From the NCBI RefSeq assembly GCF_004138285.1, contig NZ_SCFN01000001.1:744001-808000 (forward strand): 64,000 nt of DNA, read 5' to 3'. The notes beneath the pieces were generated by a model. The model had not been told where the DNA came from. It did no database searches and was given only the letters and a program-made list of their open reading frames with translations. This document shows positions 45,362 through 53,888 of this stretch, one piece after another. The position numbers and the translations under genes are program-made. Positions within the stretch are counted from its first letter, which is position 1; every line of letters begins with the position of its first letter. The DNA is from Gottfriedia acidiceleris. Lineage in GTDB: Bacteria > Bacillota > Bacilli > Bacillales > Bacillaceae_G.

Positions 45362-46054
45362 ATGAAGATTACGAAAAATAACTATCTTTATGAGTTGAGC
45401 TTTTTACCCAATTTCTTTCCTGTGAATTGTTTTTTAGTTGAAGAAGAAAATGAGCTTACGTTAATTGATACAGCGCTATCTTTTAGTGCGACTAAAATTA
45501 TTAATACAGCTAATCAAATAGGCAAAAAAATTACGAATATCGTTTTAACGCATGCGCACGGTGACCATGTTGGATCGCTTGATCAATTAAAATCACTACT
45601 TCCAGATGCAGTCGTCTCCATTTCAAAACGAGATGCAAAATTATTAAAAGGAGACTCTAGTTTAGAAGCTAATGAGCCAAATACTCCTATAAAAGGTAGC
45701 GTTCCTAAAAATATCCAAACCATTCCGGATCGTTTACTACAGGAAGGAGACACTATTGGGTCTTTAATAGCAGTTGAAGTTCCAGGTCATACACCTGGTT
45801 CAATGGCATTTTTAGATCAACGTACAAATGCCATTATCGCTGGTGATGCTTTTTCATTAAGAGGTGGCTTTGCGATCTCTGGTCAATTAAGAATTTTATT
45901 TCCTTTTCCATCTATGGCAACATGGAATAAAGGTGCTGCATTAAATAGTGCTAAGAAAATTAGTGAATTAAAACCTACATTATTAGCAGTCGGTCATGGT
46001 ACGATGTTAAGCCATCCACAAGAAGCGATTGACCGTGCTCTTATAAAGCAGTAA
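45362..46054 (+). CDS. MBL-fold metallo-hydrolase
   Basis: A 230-aa zinc hydrolase: LTHAHGDHVGS (metal motif, about 62-72), VPGHTPGSMAFLD, IAGDAFSLRGG and VGHGTMLSHPQEAI. It has the short single-domain form seen in glyoxalase II-like and quorum-quenching lactonase-like enzymes. Substrate unknown. AGGAGGG precedes ATG 45362. The TetR gene lies 17 bp downstream, so substrate or product may be the TetR ligand. Confidence 0.87.
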   Translation: MKITKNNYLYELSFLPNFFPVNCFLVEEENELTLIDTALSFSATKIINTANQIGKKITNIVLTHAHGDHVGSLDQLKSLLPDAVVSISKRDAKLLKGDSSLEANEPNTPIKGSVPKNIQTIPDRLLQEGDTIGSLIAVEVPGHTPGSMAFLDQRTNAIIAGDAFSLRGGFAISGQLRILFPFPSMATWNKGAALNSAKKISELKPTLLAVGHGTMLSHPQEAIDRALIKQ

Positions 46055-46071
46055 GTGAAGGGGTATAAGCA

Positions 46072-46641
46072 ATGTCGCCAAGAATTGGATTGAATTTTAA
46101 TGAATTACTGAGAACTTCAATTAAAATTGTTGATACAGAAGGGTGGGAGGCTTTAACGATTAGTTATCTTGCTAAGAAGCTAACGATTCAACCACCATCG
46201 ATTTATAATCATATTAAGAATTTGGATGAACTAAAAAATAGTGTTGCATTACATGGGATTACACAGCTTTATGAAAAACTTCGTGATTCGGTTGAAGGTA
46301 AAAATAATGAGAAAGCAATTTTTGCATTAGCTTTTGCTTATCTTGATTATGCTAGAACTCATCCTGGTTTATACAAAGCTACATTATCTCCGTCTCAAAC
46401 ACCAGGAGATGAGTATCGATTAACTGGAAATAAAATATTGAACTTAATCTATGAAGTATTGAAACCGTATAATTTAACTGACATTGAACTTATTCATGCG
46501 GTTAGAGGTTTAAGAAGTTTGCTCCATGGTTTTGTTTCGCTTGAAAAAAGTGATGGATTTGGAATAAATATTCCAATTGATGAAAGTGTATTTTTTGTAT
46601 TGAAAAATTATGTAAGAAATTTGAAGCCGGAAAGAAAGTAA
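46072..46641 (+). CDS. TetR-family regulator (TetR_C_33-like)
   Basis: A 189-aa repressor. The HTH is ALTISYLAKKLTIQPPSIYNHIKNLDELKN, here cited by its ends: LTISYLAKKL and SIYNHIKN. The C-terminal ligand domain (YLDYARTHPGLYKATLSP) is typical of the subgroup acting with small hydrolases or dehydrogenases. Co-transcribed with the MBL hydrolase and likely binds the upstream palindrome. GAAGGGG precedes the ATG. Confidence 0.87.
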   Translation: MSPRIGLNFNELLRTSIKIVDTEGWEALTISYLAKKLTIQPPSIYNHIKNLDELKNSVALHGITQLYEKLRDSVEGKNNEKAIFALAFAYLDYARTHPGLYKATLSPSQTPGDEYRLTGNKILNLIYEVLKPYNLTDIELIHAVRGLRSLLHGFVSLEKSDGFGINIPIDESVFFVLKNYVRNLKPERK

Positions 46642-46647
46642 TAATCA

Positions 46648-46686
46648 AAAGGATAGGAAGGTTTAAATACCCTCCTATCCTTATTT
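46648..46686. terminator. Terminator between convergent genes
   Basis: Stem AAGGATAGGA / TCCTATCCTT with an inner loop. The right side ends in ATTT and the left in AAAA, so it may serve both strands. Confidence 0.7.
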
Positions 46687-46713
46687 ATAGAGAAAATACG
46701 TTTTTATTTAAAA

Positions 46714-47013
46714 TTAAGCTTGTACGCCATCTTTAAAGTTTTTATTCCAGTTTTTATCTCCAGCATGTTCAAGATCTTCAGTAGTACGTTCTAATACGTC
46801 AATTAGTAACGTCTTCATATGGTGAATATTGTTATAAAATAATTTTTCTTCTTCTAAATCTGGCTTTGCATGATGAGCTGCCTTAATTGCTGTTTCTTCA
46901 CGAAATCTTTTAACTTTTAAGTCTAACTCATCAAAGACGTGTTTTACATACTTTACAATATTTCTATGGTTTAACGTATTTCTCTCATTTAATTCCTCTA
47001 ATTTGTTTACCAT
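46714..47013 (-). CDS. Conserved-looking helical protein of unknown function
   Basis: A 99-aa acidic/helical soluble protein with several histidines (HHAKPDLEEEKLFYNNIHHMK), no signal or membrane segment. GGAGG on the minus strand fits ATG 47013 better than ATG 47019. It stands alone between convergent and divergent genes. I do not recognise the family. Confidence 0.6.
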   Translation of the reverse strand: MVNKLEELNERNTLNHRNIVKYVKHVFDELDLKVKRFREETAIKAAHHAKPDLEEEKLFYNNIHHMKTLLIDVLERTTEDLEHAGDKNWNKNFKDGVQA

Positions 47014-47215
47014 AGTCATTTTCCTCCATGAATAAGATTAAAAGATTAATATTGATTATACTGAATCAATGTGAAAAAACAATATAAATTATAAATTTTT
47101 AACCATTATAATCAAAACCTTATGATTCAATTTGAGGTCAAAATTGTATTTTTTTCGATCTGTTGTATGCTACAATGACTTAATAATATTTTCTATTTCG
47201 AAAGAGGAGGCTATT

Positions 47216-48202
47216 ATGAAAGCAATTGTCATTCATCAATATGGAGATAGCTCTGAGTTTAAAAATGTTGAACTTTCAATACCGAAGCCATCTGGTCATC
47301 AAGTTTTAGTTAAAGTTTCTGCGACTAGTATCAATCCGATTGATACAAAGATTAGAAAAGGGATTGTACCAAATGCGTTCCATCCTAATTTTCCGATGAT
47401 TTTACATAGTGATTTTTCTGGTGAAGTTGTTGAAGTGGGTGAAAATGTTTCACGTTTTTCAGTTGGAGATTTTGTTTTCGGTTTAAATGTCTTTACTGGC
47501 ACTCTTTCAGATTATTTTTTAATAGAAGAATCAGTAATTGCTAAAGCTCCAAAAAATTTACCAATTCAAGAAGCGGCAAGTTTACCATTAACAGCTATTA
47601 CTGCATGGGAGGCACTTTTTGACAGAGGTAATTTAAAACAAGGTGATCATATTTTAATTCATGGCGGGGCAGGTGGTGTTGGTCATCTAGCTATTCAGTT
47701 GGCGAAAGCTTTTGGAGCTACTGTTACGACAACTGTTTCGTCGAATGAAAAAGCGGACTTAGTTAAAAAGCTAGGTGCAGACCACGTCATTAATTATAAG
47801 GAAGAGACCGTCCAAGAATATGTAAACCGCCTAACTGAAGGGCAAGGCTTTGATCTTGTTTTTGATACTGTCGGAAAAGAAAACCTAGATAAATCATTTA
47901 TTGCAGTTAAACCAAAAGGTACTGTTTTAGCAATTGCAGCACGTTCGACGCATGATTTAACACCTTTACATAACAAATCTTTATCTTTACATGTAATTTT
48001 TATTCTGCTTACTCAAAAAACTGAGGAAGGGCGTAAAGAACATAGTGCTATTTTAAATAAAATTGCTACTTTAGTTGAAGAAGGTAAGCTAAAACCGTTA
48101 ATCAATCCAAAATCTTTTACATTTAATCAAGTGAAAGAAGCTCATGATTACTTTGAAAATGATGAAGTACAATTTGGTAAAGTATTAATTGAAAATAAGT
48201 AA
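47216..48202 (+). CDS. Zinc-less NADP-dependent oxidoreductase (MDR/quinone reductase)
   Basis: A 328-aa medium-chain dehydrogenase of the quinone-oxidoreductase group. GroES-like N-terminal half: SINPIDTKIRKG, HSDFSGEVVEVG. Rossmann half: ILIHGGAGGVGHLAIQLAKAFGA (NADP motif) and LGADHVINYKEE. No zinc cysteines. It likely reduces quinones or enones. AGAGGAGG fixes ATG 47216; the frame is open 84 bp upstream without signals. Ends at its own terminator. Confidence 0.9.
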   Translation: MKAIVIHQYGDSSEFKNVELSIPKPSGHQVLVKVSATSINPIDTKIRKGIVPNAFHPNFPMILHSDFSGEVVEVGENVSRFSVGDFVFGLNVFTGTLSDYFLIEESVIAKAPKNLPIQEAASLPLTAITAWEALFDRGNLKQGDHILIHGGAGGVGHLAIQLAKAFGATVTTTVSSNEKADLVKKLGADHVINYKEETVQEYVNRLTEGQGFDLVFDTVGKENLDKSFIAVKPKGTVLAIAARSTHDLTPLHNKSLSLHVIFILLTQKTEEGRKEHSAILNKIATLVEEGKLKPLINPKSFTFNQVKEAHDYFENDEVQFGKVLIENK

Positions 48203-48211
48203 GTGTTATTG

Positions 48212-48244
48212 AATCCCTTTTGCATATGCATTGGGATTTTTTTC
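48212..48244 (+). terminator. Terminator of the oxidoreductase gene
   Basis: AATCCC...GGGATT stem with GCATATGC in the loop, followed by T-run. Confidence 0.75.
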
Positions 48245-48356
48245 AATAATTTTAGAATGATTTCGGGTCTTAGTAGTGTAATTATGGATTATTGTTATAT
48301 CTTCAAATAGCAATTTTAATCATTGGATTTTGAGCACATAATCATACCTATCAGTC

Positions 48357-48383
48357 AAAAAAAGCCCAGATCTCTGAGCTTTC
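48357..48383 (-). terminator. Terminator of the exported-protein pair (minus strand)
   Basis: Minus strand: AAAGCTCAG, loop AGAT, CTGGGCTTT, then a T-run. It lies about 50 bp past the stop of the exported protein gene. Confidence 0.7.
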
Positions 48384-48434
48384 TAGTTTTTATGGTTGTA
48401 TTTTTCTTCCTATTATTGTGGAGCGTATTATGAT

Positions 48435-49013
48435 TTATACTTTTACTACAGTAAAATGATTTAATACAGGTACCTTTGTATATACATCACCTACATATTC
48501 CCATTTTCCGCTACCCATAACAGTTTTTCTATATTGCTTATATTTTTTTACTTCAATATCCTTATGAATTAAAAGTTTAACTGCTTTTCCAGTATATGGC
48601 GATTTTACTACAACCCCAGTACCACTTATACTTCCTGGAGTTACTCCTATTGAATAAGCACCGTATGCAACGGATATTGTAACTGTAATTTTACTTCCAC
48701 TATTTGACCAATAAAAACTTCCTGGTGAGTGAAATATAGTCCCTTTTGGCGGTTGACCTTCTGCATAACCAATTTTGACCTTTTTTGCTATTTGAGTTCC
48801 CACTAGTTCAGTTTTATACTCATATAATGGAGTTCTTCCTTTACTATTTTGTTGTTCTAATTGTTGTTGTTCTTCTCTATCAATTTCTTCTTGAGGTACA
48901 GGTATTACAAAAGCTTCTTGGCTTGTCTCTTCAGTTGGAATTTCTTGTGCATTAATTGAGGTTGAAGAAATTAAGATGCTTAAAAAGACTAGTAGACTTA
49001 CTATTTTTTTCAT
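48435..49013 (-). CDS. Secreted protein of unknown function
   Basis: A 192-aa exported protein: signal peptide residues 1-24 (VSLLVFLSILISSTSINAQ), a Glu/Gln-rich linker (EEIDREEQQQLEQQ), and a beta-rich C-terminal domain with YWSNSGSKITVTISVAYGAY and SGTGVVVKSPYTGKAVKLLI. It begins with GGAAG and ATG 49013; longer in-frame starts lack a ribosome site. It overlaps the end of the lipoprotein gene on the same strand. No family recognised; the domain resembles small secreted Bacillus proteins of unknown role. Confidence 0.65.
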   Translation of the reverse strand: MKKIVSLLVFLSILISSTSINAQEIPTEETSQEAFVIPVPQEEIDREEQQQLEQQNSKGRTPLYEYKTELVGTQIAKKVKIGYAEGQPPKGTIFHSPGSFYWSNSGSKITVTISVAYGAYSIGVTPGSISGTGVVVKSPYTGKAVKLLIHKDIEVKKYKQYRKTVMGSGKWEYVGDVYTKVPVLNHFTVVKV

Positions 49014-49404
49014 AATCAAACTTCCTACTTTCATAATTTGTTTGGATACTTGGGTTTGCATCGATTTGTTTAAAGTAATATGCTTTTTCATTTATCATAA
49101 TCTTGAAACCACTATTTTTATAAGTGACTTCTATGTCCTTAAAAATTGAACTTTTTATTATATATTGGGAATCAGATTTTCTTAAAAATGTTCCTTTATC
49201 TAATTTTCCATTACCTTGTAAATCAGCGTAATAATAATAAAATGTATAGTCATTTTCTGGATCAAAGACCATTGATACAAATGGCAGTTCATTACACGCA
49301 AATGTACCTCTCAATAAAAATGTCTTATTAGAGGAATTACAACTACTAGTTAGGAACACCAATATAAATGTAATAAGTATTTTTTTAGTATTAAGCTTTT
49401 TCAT
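48952..49404 (-). CDS. Small putative lipoprotein
   Basis: A 150-aa protein with lipoprotein signal ILITFILVFLTSSC (lipobox Cys22). The body is polar with tyrosine-rich segment YTFYYYYADLQGNGKLDKGTF and IIKSSIFKDIEVTYKN, resembling short extracellular beta domains. Its 3' end overlaps the following secreted-protein gene by about 60 bp. The last ~35 residues are low-complexity and Lys/Asn-rich, so the original C-terminus may have been extended by a frameshift. Ribosome site AGGAG is somewhat distant. Function unknown. Confidence 0.6.
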   Translation of the reverse strand: MKKLNTKKILITFILVFLTSSCNSSNKTFLLRGTFACNELPFVSMVFDPENDYTFYYYYADLQGNGKLDKGTFLRKSDSQYIIKSSIFKDIEVTYKNSGFKIMINEKAYYFKQIDANPSIQTNYESRKFDYEKNSKSTSLFKHLNFFNLN

Positions 49405-49872
49405 GAACTTATTTTTCTCCTGTAATAAGACTTGTAATGTTTTCTTATTTAATAAGGAAAAAGGTTACCTCATTTTAGCCGGCGTTAATTAAAGTATTAA
49501 CTTATTTGTAACTTTTTTGAAAACGACAGAAGTATAAACAAATAAGATAAATGGCAAACATTTTTTAGTAAAATTTAACAGAGCGCTCAATTAAATTTTA
49601 CTAAATTTTTCGAGAAATTTTACTTTAACTATTGAATAAATTGTGAAATTAGTCACAAAGTGAGAGTTCGTGTGTTTTGTTTACCTTTTTATTAATGAAT
49701 ACGTCAAGACTTTGTAAAACAATAAAATTATGTAATTAAGTGATTTATTTTGTGAAATCAATAAGATTAATCTTGTTCTCATGGTATTTAGTCAATAGTG
49801 GTATATAATGGAAATATAATTCATGGGATAAAGGATGTGAAAACGAGGTAGAAATTTTCTCCCTCTATTCAA
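49405..49872. other. Divergent intergenic region lipoprotein / two-component system
   Basis: A 468-bp AT-rich region with no gene. It contains the 15-bp-arm palindrome at 49564-49605. The sequence upstream of the response-regulator start has TATAATGG near 49803 and only a poor ribosome site. Confidence 0.5.
49564..49605. repeat. 42-bp palindrome in a divergent promoter region
   Basis: Perfect arms TTTAGTAAAATTTAA / TTAAATTTTACTAAA with inner self-complementary GAGCGCTC. Flanked by T-run on both sides. It may be an operator or a bidirectional terminator relic. Confidence 0.6.
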
Positions 49873-50514
49873 ATGAAAATAAAATTAATTATTGCTGATG
49901 ATAATTCATTTATTAGAGAAGGTCTTAAAATCATATTGAGCTCTTATGAAGAGTTTGAAGTATTGGAAACCGTAAATGATGGGAATGAAGCGTTAATATA
50001 TTGTCAAAATAATGAAGTAGATGTTGCGCTTTTAGATGTTCGAATGCCAAATATGAATGGTGTAGAAGCTACGAAGCATATTTCCGAGCAAACTAAAACA
50101 AAGCCACTTATTTTAACGACTTTTGATGATGATGAGTACATTATTGATGCTGTGAAAAATGGTGCAAAGGGCTATTTATTAAAAAATAATGATCCAGAAC
50201 GAATTCGAGAAGCGATCAAAAGTGTTTATCATGGGAATACAATTATGCAAGATTTAGTACTAGATAAAATTAGAACGAATTTAACAAGCAATGCGAATAT
50301 AGCAGATACGAAAATAGATACGAGTTTGTTTACCCAAAGAGAGTTAGATGTAATGGCTTTAATCGCAAAAGGGTTTTCGAATAAGGAAATTTCTAAGCAA
50401 ATTTATATTTCTGAAGGAACAGTTGCTAATTATATTACTTCAATTCTCGGAAAAACAGGGCTAGAACATCGGACACAAATTGCTATTTTCTATATTACTG
50501 GGAAAGTAGACTAA
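49873..50514 (+). CDS. NarL/LuxR-type response regulator (LnrK-like)
   Basis: A 213-aa response regulator: receiver with D9/D10 and phosphoacceptor D55 (LLDVRMPN), T/K of the conserved fold (LILTTFDDD, GYLLKN). The LuxR HTH is at the C-terminus (FTQRELDVMALIAKGFSNKE ... EGTVANYITSIL). It is followed by a HisKA_3 kinase and an ABC exporter, the arrangement of B. subtilis lnrJK-lnrLMN (linearmycin resistance), although here the regulator precedes the kinase. It probably activates the exporter operon. Confidence 0.9.
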   Translation: MKIKLIIADDNSFIREGLKIILSSYEEFEVLETVNDGNEALIYCQNNEVDVALLDVRMPNMNGVEATKHISEQTKTKPLILTTFDDDEYIIDAVKNGAKGYLLKNNDPERIREAIKSVYHGNTIMQDLVLDKIRTNLTSNANIADTKIDTSLFTQRELDVMALIAKGFSNKEISKQIYISEGTVANYITSILGKTGLEHRTQIAIFYITGKVD

Positions 50515-50530
50515 CGCGAAGGAGTTACAT

Positions 50531-51634
50531 ATGGAGCGTTGGATTATATTAAATAAGCTTTCTGTTATTTTGTATATAGCTTTAATTTGTATTCAAAAAG
50601 AAATTCCTAATTTCTCTTGGGTACTTTTTGCATTACTTGTTTATTTTTGTTTAAATATTAGTCTTTATTTAATAAAAAATAGATCATTGATAAAATTTTT
50701 ATTAATCCTATCAATTTGTTTAATTGTCTATTCCAATTTAAAGATTCAGCCATTATTTCTTTTACTACTGCCAATGTCTATCTTAGAGCTCGTTTCTTTT
50801 TTTACTTCGAAAAAATGGATTAGTTGTTTTCTTGCAATACTTCCAATCTTCTACTTACCTAATTCTTTACAGCCTATTTATGGATTAATTTCATTATTTA
50901 GTTTTATCGTCTTTTCGATTGTTAATTTGTATAACACCAGATTACGGTTTAAAGAAGATCGAATTGACAAGATGAGGAGTACAATTCAAAAGCTTTCAAA
51001 AAAGATAAATAACCATAATGAGTTTATTGAGCAGTCGGAATATACCTTTAAATTGGAGGAACGAAATCGTATTTCTCAAGAAATACATGATAAAATAGGG
51101 CATTCAATGACAGGTGCTCTATATCAAATGGAAGCAGCTAAACATTTAATGAGTACTAATCAAGATAAAGCATTAGAATTGCTTCAAAATGCGATTAATA
51201 TTTCAAAGGATGGTATTGAAAACATAAGACTCACTTTAAAAAATATGAAGCCTCCAACTGAACAAATGGGAATTCATCATATGAAATTATTCATAGATGA
51301 ATTTTCTGCTAAGCATGATTTAAAAACATTGTTTGTCTATAAAGGAAATCTCGACCTTATTACGCCAATTCAATGGAAAGTAATTCAAGAAAATGTAGTT
51401 GAAGCTTTAACAAATACGATGAAATATGCAGATGCTACAGAGGTTTCGATCGAAATACATGTCATGAATAAAATGATAAAAACTAATGTAAAAGACAATG
51501 GTAAAGGCAAAGTGAAAATTAAAAAAGGTTTAGGCATCATTGGGATGGAAGAGAGAACAGCGGCTATAAACGGGAAAATAATAGTTGATGGTCATGATGG
51601 TTTTTCAGTTACAACTTTGCTTCCAATCCAATAA
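50531..51634 (+). CDS. HisKA_3 sensor histidine kinase (LnrJ-like)
   Basis: A 367-aa kinase. The first ~145 residues contain about five membrane helices with short loops and almost no extracellular domain, as in membrane-stress sensors. HisKA_3 follows with ERNRISQEIHDKIGHS (H186). The ATPase domain is VVEALTNTMKYADATEVSIE and DNGKGKVKIKKGLGIIGMEER. No extracellular sensor suggests detection within the membrane, as for the LnrJ/LiaS class. AAGGAG precedes the ATG; 16 bp after the response regulator. Confidence 0.9.
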   Translation: MERWIILNKLSVILYIALICIQKEIPNFSWVLFALLVYFCLNISLYLIKNRSLIKFLLILSICLIVYSNLKIQPLFLLLLPMSILELVSFFTSKKWISCFLAILPIFYLPNSLQPIYGLISLFSFIVFSIVNLYNTRLRFKEDRIDKMRSTIQKLSKKINNHNEFIEQSEYTFKLEERNRISQEIHDKIGHSMTGALYQMEAAKHLMSTNQDKALELLQNAINISKDGIENIRLTLKNMKPPTEQMGIHHMKLFIDEFSAKHDLKTLFVYKGNLDLITPIQWKVIQENVVEALTNTMKYADATEVSIEIHVMNKMIKTNVKDNGKGKVKIKKGLGIIGMEERTAAINGKIIVDGHDGFSVTTLLPIQ

Positions 51635-51709
51635 TTTCATCATGTGATATGAATTTCTATTAAGTCCATCATGATTTTGCCTAAGTAAAAACATGAATAT
51701 TCTCATGTG

Positions 51710-51749
51710 AAAAGGGTGAACTAATACACTGATATTAGTTCACCCTTTT
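51710..51749. promoter_or_regulatory. Perfect 16-bp inverted repeat before the ABC exporter
   Basis: AAAAGGGTGAACTAAT and its exact complement around ACACTGAT. It is followed three bases later by TATAAT (51753). It could terminate the two-component operon or act as the response-regulator site at the exporter promoter. Confidence 0.55.
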
Positions 51750-51790
51750 GCTTATAATAGCATCATACACAAAGCTTAAGAGGTGAGAGG

Positions 51791-52726
51791 ATGAAAGTTT
51801 TAGAGATAAAAAATTTAACTAAAAAGTTTGGGGATTTTATAGCAGTAGATAATATGTCTTTATCAATTGAAGAAGGAGAAATTTTTGGATTTCTTGGAGC
51901 AAATGGAGCAGGAAAAAGTACGACAATTAATATTATTTCAGGGCTACTTCGAAGTAATCAAGGTACTGTAGAAATCCTAGGTAAAAACAGTAAGAAGAAT
52001 AGTAAGTTCGCAAAAATGAATATTGGAATGGTACCTCAGGACTTAGCTATTTATGAAGATTTAACTGCCTATGAAAATGTTAGATTTTTCGCAGGACTTT
52101 ATGGTTTAAGAGGTTCGGAACTAAATGAAAGAGTAGAAGAAGCATTACAATTTGTAGGGTTAGAAGATAAATTTAAGGAATATCCAAAAAATTTCTCTGG
52201 TGGAATGAAGAGAAGGCTAAATATTGCGTGTGCGATTGCACACCGACCTAAGCTTATTATTATGGATGAACCAACTGTTGGGATTGATCCACATTCACGA
52301 AATTATATTCTTAATAGCGTACGTAAGCTTAATGAAATGGGCTGTACAATTATTTATACGAGCCATTACATGGAAGAAGTTGAAGAAATATGCTCACGTA
52401 TTTCGATTATTGACCATGGGAAAATCATCGCTGAAGGAACGAAGGAACAGCTTAAATCGATTATTACGAATACAAAGGATATTCGAATTGAAGTTAAAAC
52501 GACTGAAAATATTGATGTTACGGAGCTAAAAGCAATTAATGGCGTTGAGAATGTTCATATTTTAGATAATGTTATTACGATTACTTCAGATAATGGTGTG
52601 AATAATTTAAATAAAATCATTCAACATTTTATTAATAATGAAATCGAAATCAGTTCATTACAGGAAAATGCGCCTAACTTAGAAACTGTTTTCCTTACAT
52701 TAACAGGTAGAAATTTACGTGATTAA
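51791..52726 (+). CDS. ABC exporter ATPase (LnrL-like)
   Basis: A 311-aa ATPase of the drug-export (DrrA/CcmA) type: Walker A GANGAGKST, Q-loop MVPQDLAIYEDLT, signature FSGGMKRR, Walker B LIIMDEPTVGID, switch IIYTSHYMEE. The C-terminal ~70 residues are the usual DrrA extension. Length equals B. subtilis LnrL (YfiL, 311 aa). It powers the two ABC-2 permeases that follow. Confidence 0.92.
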   Translation: MKVLEIKNLTKKFGDFIAVDNMSLSIEEGEIFGFLGANGAGKSTTINIISGLLRSNQGTVEILGKNSKKNSKFAKMNIGMVPQDLAIYEDLTAYENVRFFAGLYGLRGSELNERVEEALQFVGLEDKFKEYPKNFSGGMKRRLNIACAIAHRPKLIIMDEPTVGIDPHSRNYILNSVRKLNEMGCTIIYTSHYMEEVEEICSRISIIDHGKIIAEGTKEQLKSIITNTKDIRIEVKTTENIDVTELKAINGVENVHILDNVITITSDNGVNNLNKIIQHFINNEIEISSLQENAPNLETVFLTLTGRNLRD

Positions 52727-52762
52727 CTTTATGGAAAATTATTTAATAAGGAGGCAATTGGC

Positions 52763-53887
52763 TTGAATATTTTTAATATTGCTTTCATGGAAATTAAGCG
52801 TGACTTTCGAGATGTAAGGAACCTATTTTTTATGTTAGCATTTCCAATCATTTTAATGCTTGTCTTAGGGACTTCACTTTCAAATGCTTTTTCAACATCC
52901 GTCCCGATTAAGGATGTGCATGTTTTATATAAAGATCAATCTACAACTGGTGAGTTTTCGCAGTATTTTAACCAATTAATAAAAGGTACGAAAAAGTCTG
53001 GAATTCATTTTAAAAAAGCTGCGAGTAATACAAATGGTGAAAAAGAAGTTAAACGAAATCATTATGATGGCTATATTTCTATTCAAGATAACGGAATTAA
53101 GCTTTATATCAATGAAGGAAACAGTGTTGAGGGTAGTGTGATTCAAGGAATGTTAACTTCATTTGTAGATAAATATAATGTTAGTGTTGAAGTTGCAAAA
53201 ATAGATCGAACTCAAGTTAAAGAAGTCTTTTTAGGTAATTCTCATGATGATTATATTAAGGATACGTCGATTGCATCAAATAAACAGCCAGGTTCAATGG
53301 ATTATTACGCGATTGCCATGACGACTATGATTGTTCTTTATGCAGCTATGTCTGCAAGTAAATTGATTACAGGAGAAAGAGTTAGAAAAACTGCAGATCG
53401 ATTAATCGTTTCTCCTATTTCTAAGTTTGAGATTTTTATAGGGAAAATACTTGGAAGTTTGGTTGCTAACTTTCTGTGCATTATTGTAGTTGTCTATTTC
53501 AGTAAATTCTTTTTTAAAGCCAACTGGGGTAGCCATTTATTATTAGTCTTTATTGTTTTATTAACGGAAGTTCTTCTATCCATTAGTTTAGGGTTGGTTG
53601 TAAGCTATATAACGAAATCAAATGCATCATCTAGAGCAATCATCATGATTGTTGTGCAGCTATCTTCATTCTTTGGTGGAGCTTACTTTAAATTGGGCGA
53701 TACTAGTGGGATTTTAAAAATCATTACTCAGCTTTCACCACTTACATGGGTTAATACTGCAATTACAAAAATTATTTATGCAAACGACTTGTCAGCTGCT
53801 ATCCCAGCGCTTGTCTTTAATATAGGCTTTTCTTTGCTATTTCTATTTTTTGCATCTATTTCTCTACAAAGAAGGGAGGGGCTGTAG
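52763..53887 (+). CDS. ABC-2 exporter permease (LnrM-like)
   Basis: A 374-aa permease: N-terminal helix (about 21-42), a ~130-residue extracellular domain with few cysteines, then five to six helices in the C-terminal half (YYAIAMTTMIVLYAAMSASK ... LSLGLVVSYITKS). It belongs with the ATPase and the second permease. TTG 52763 follows AAGGAGG. It exports an unidentified amphipathic drug or lipid. Confidence 0.88.
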   Translation: MNIFNIAFMEIKRDFRDVRNLFFMLAFPIILMLVLGTSLSNAFSTSVPIKDVHVLYKDQSTTGEFSQYFNQLIKGTKKSGIHFKKAASNTNGEKEVKRNHYDGYISIQDNGIKLYINEGNSVEGSVIQGMLTSFVDKYNVSVEVAKIDRTQVKEVFLGNSHDDYIKDTSIASNKQPGSMDYYAIAMTTMIVLYAAMSASKLITGERVRKTADRLIVSPISKFEIFIGKILGSLVANFLCIIVVVYFSKFFFKANWGSHLLLVFIVLLTEVLLSISLGLVVSYITKSNASSRAIIMIVVQLSSFFGGAYFKLGDTSGILKIITQLSPLTWVNTAITKIIYANDLSAAIPALVFNIGFSLLFLFFASISLQRREGL

Positions 53888-53888
53888 G

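Noticed and set aside
52224-52529. 101-aa open frame inside the ABC ATPase
   Set aside because: Shadow of the LnrL-like gene in another frame.
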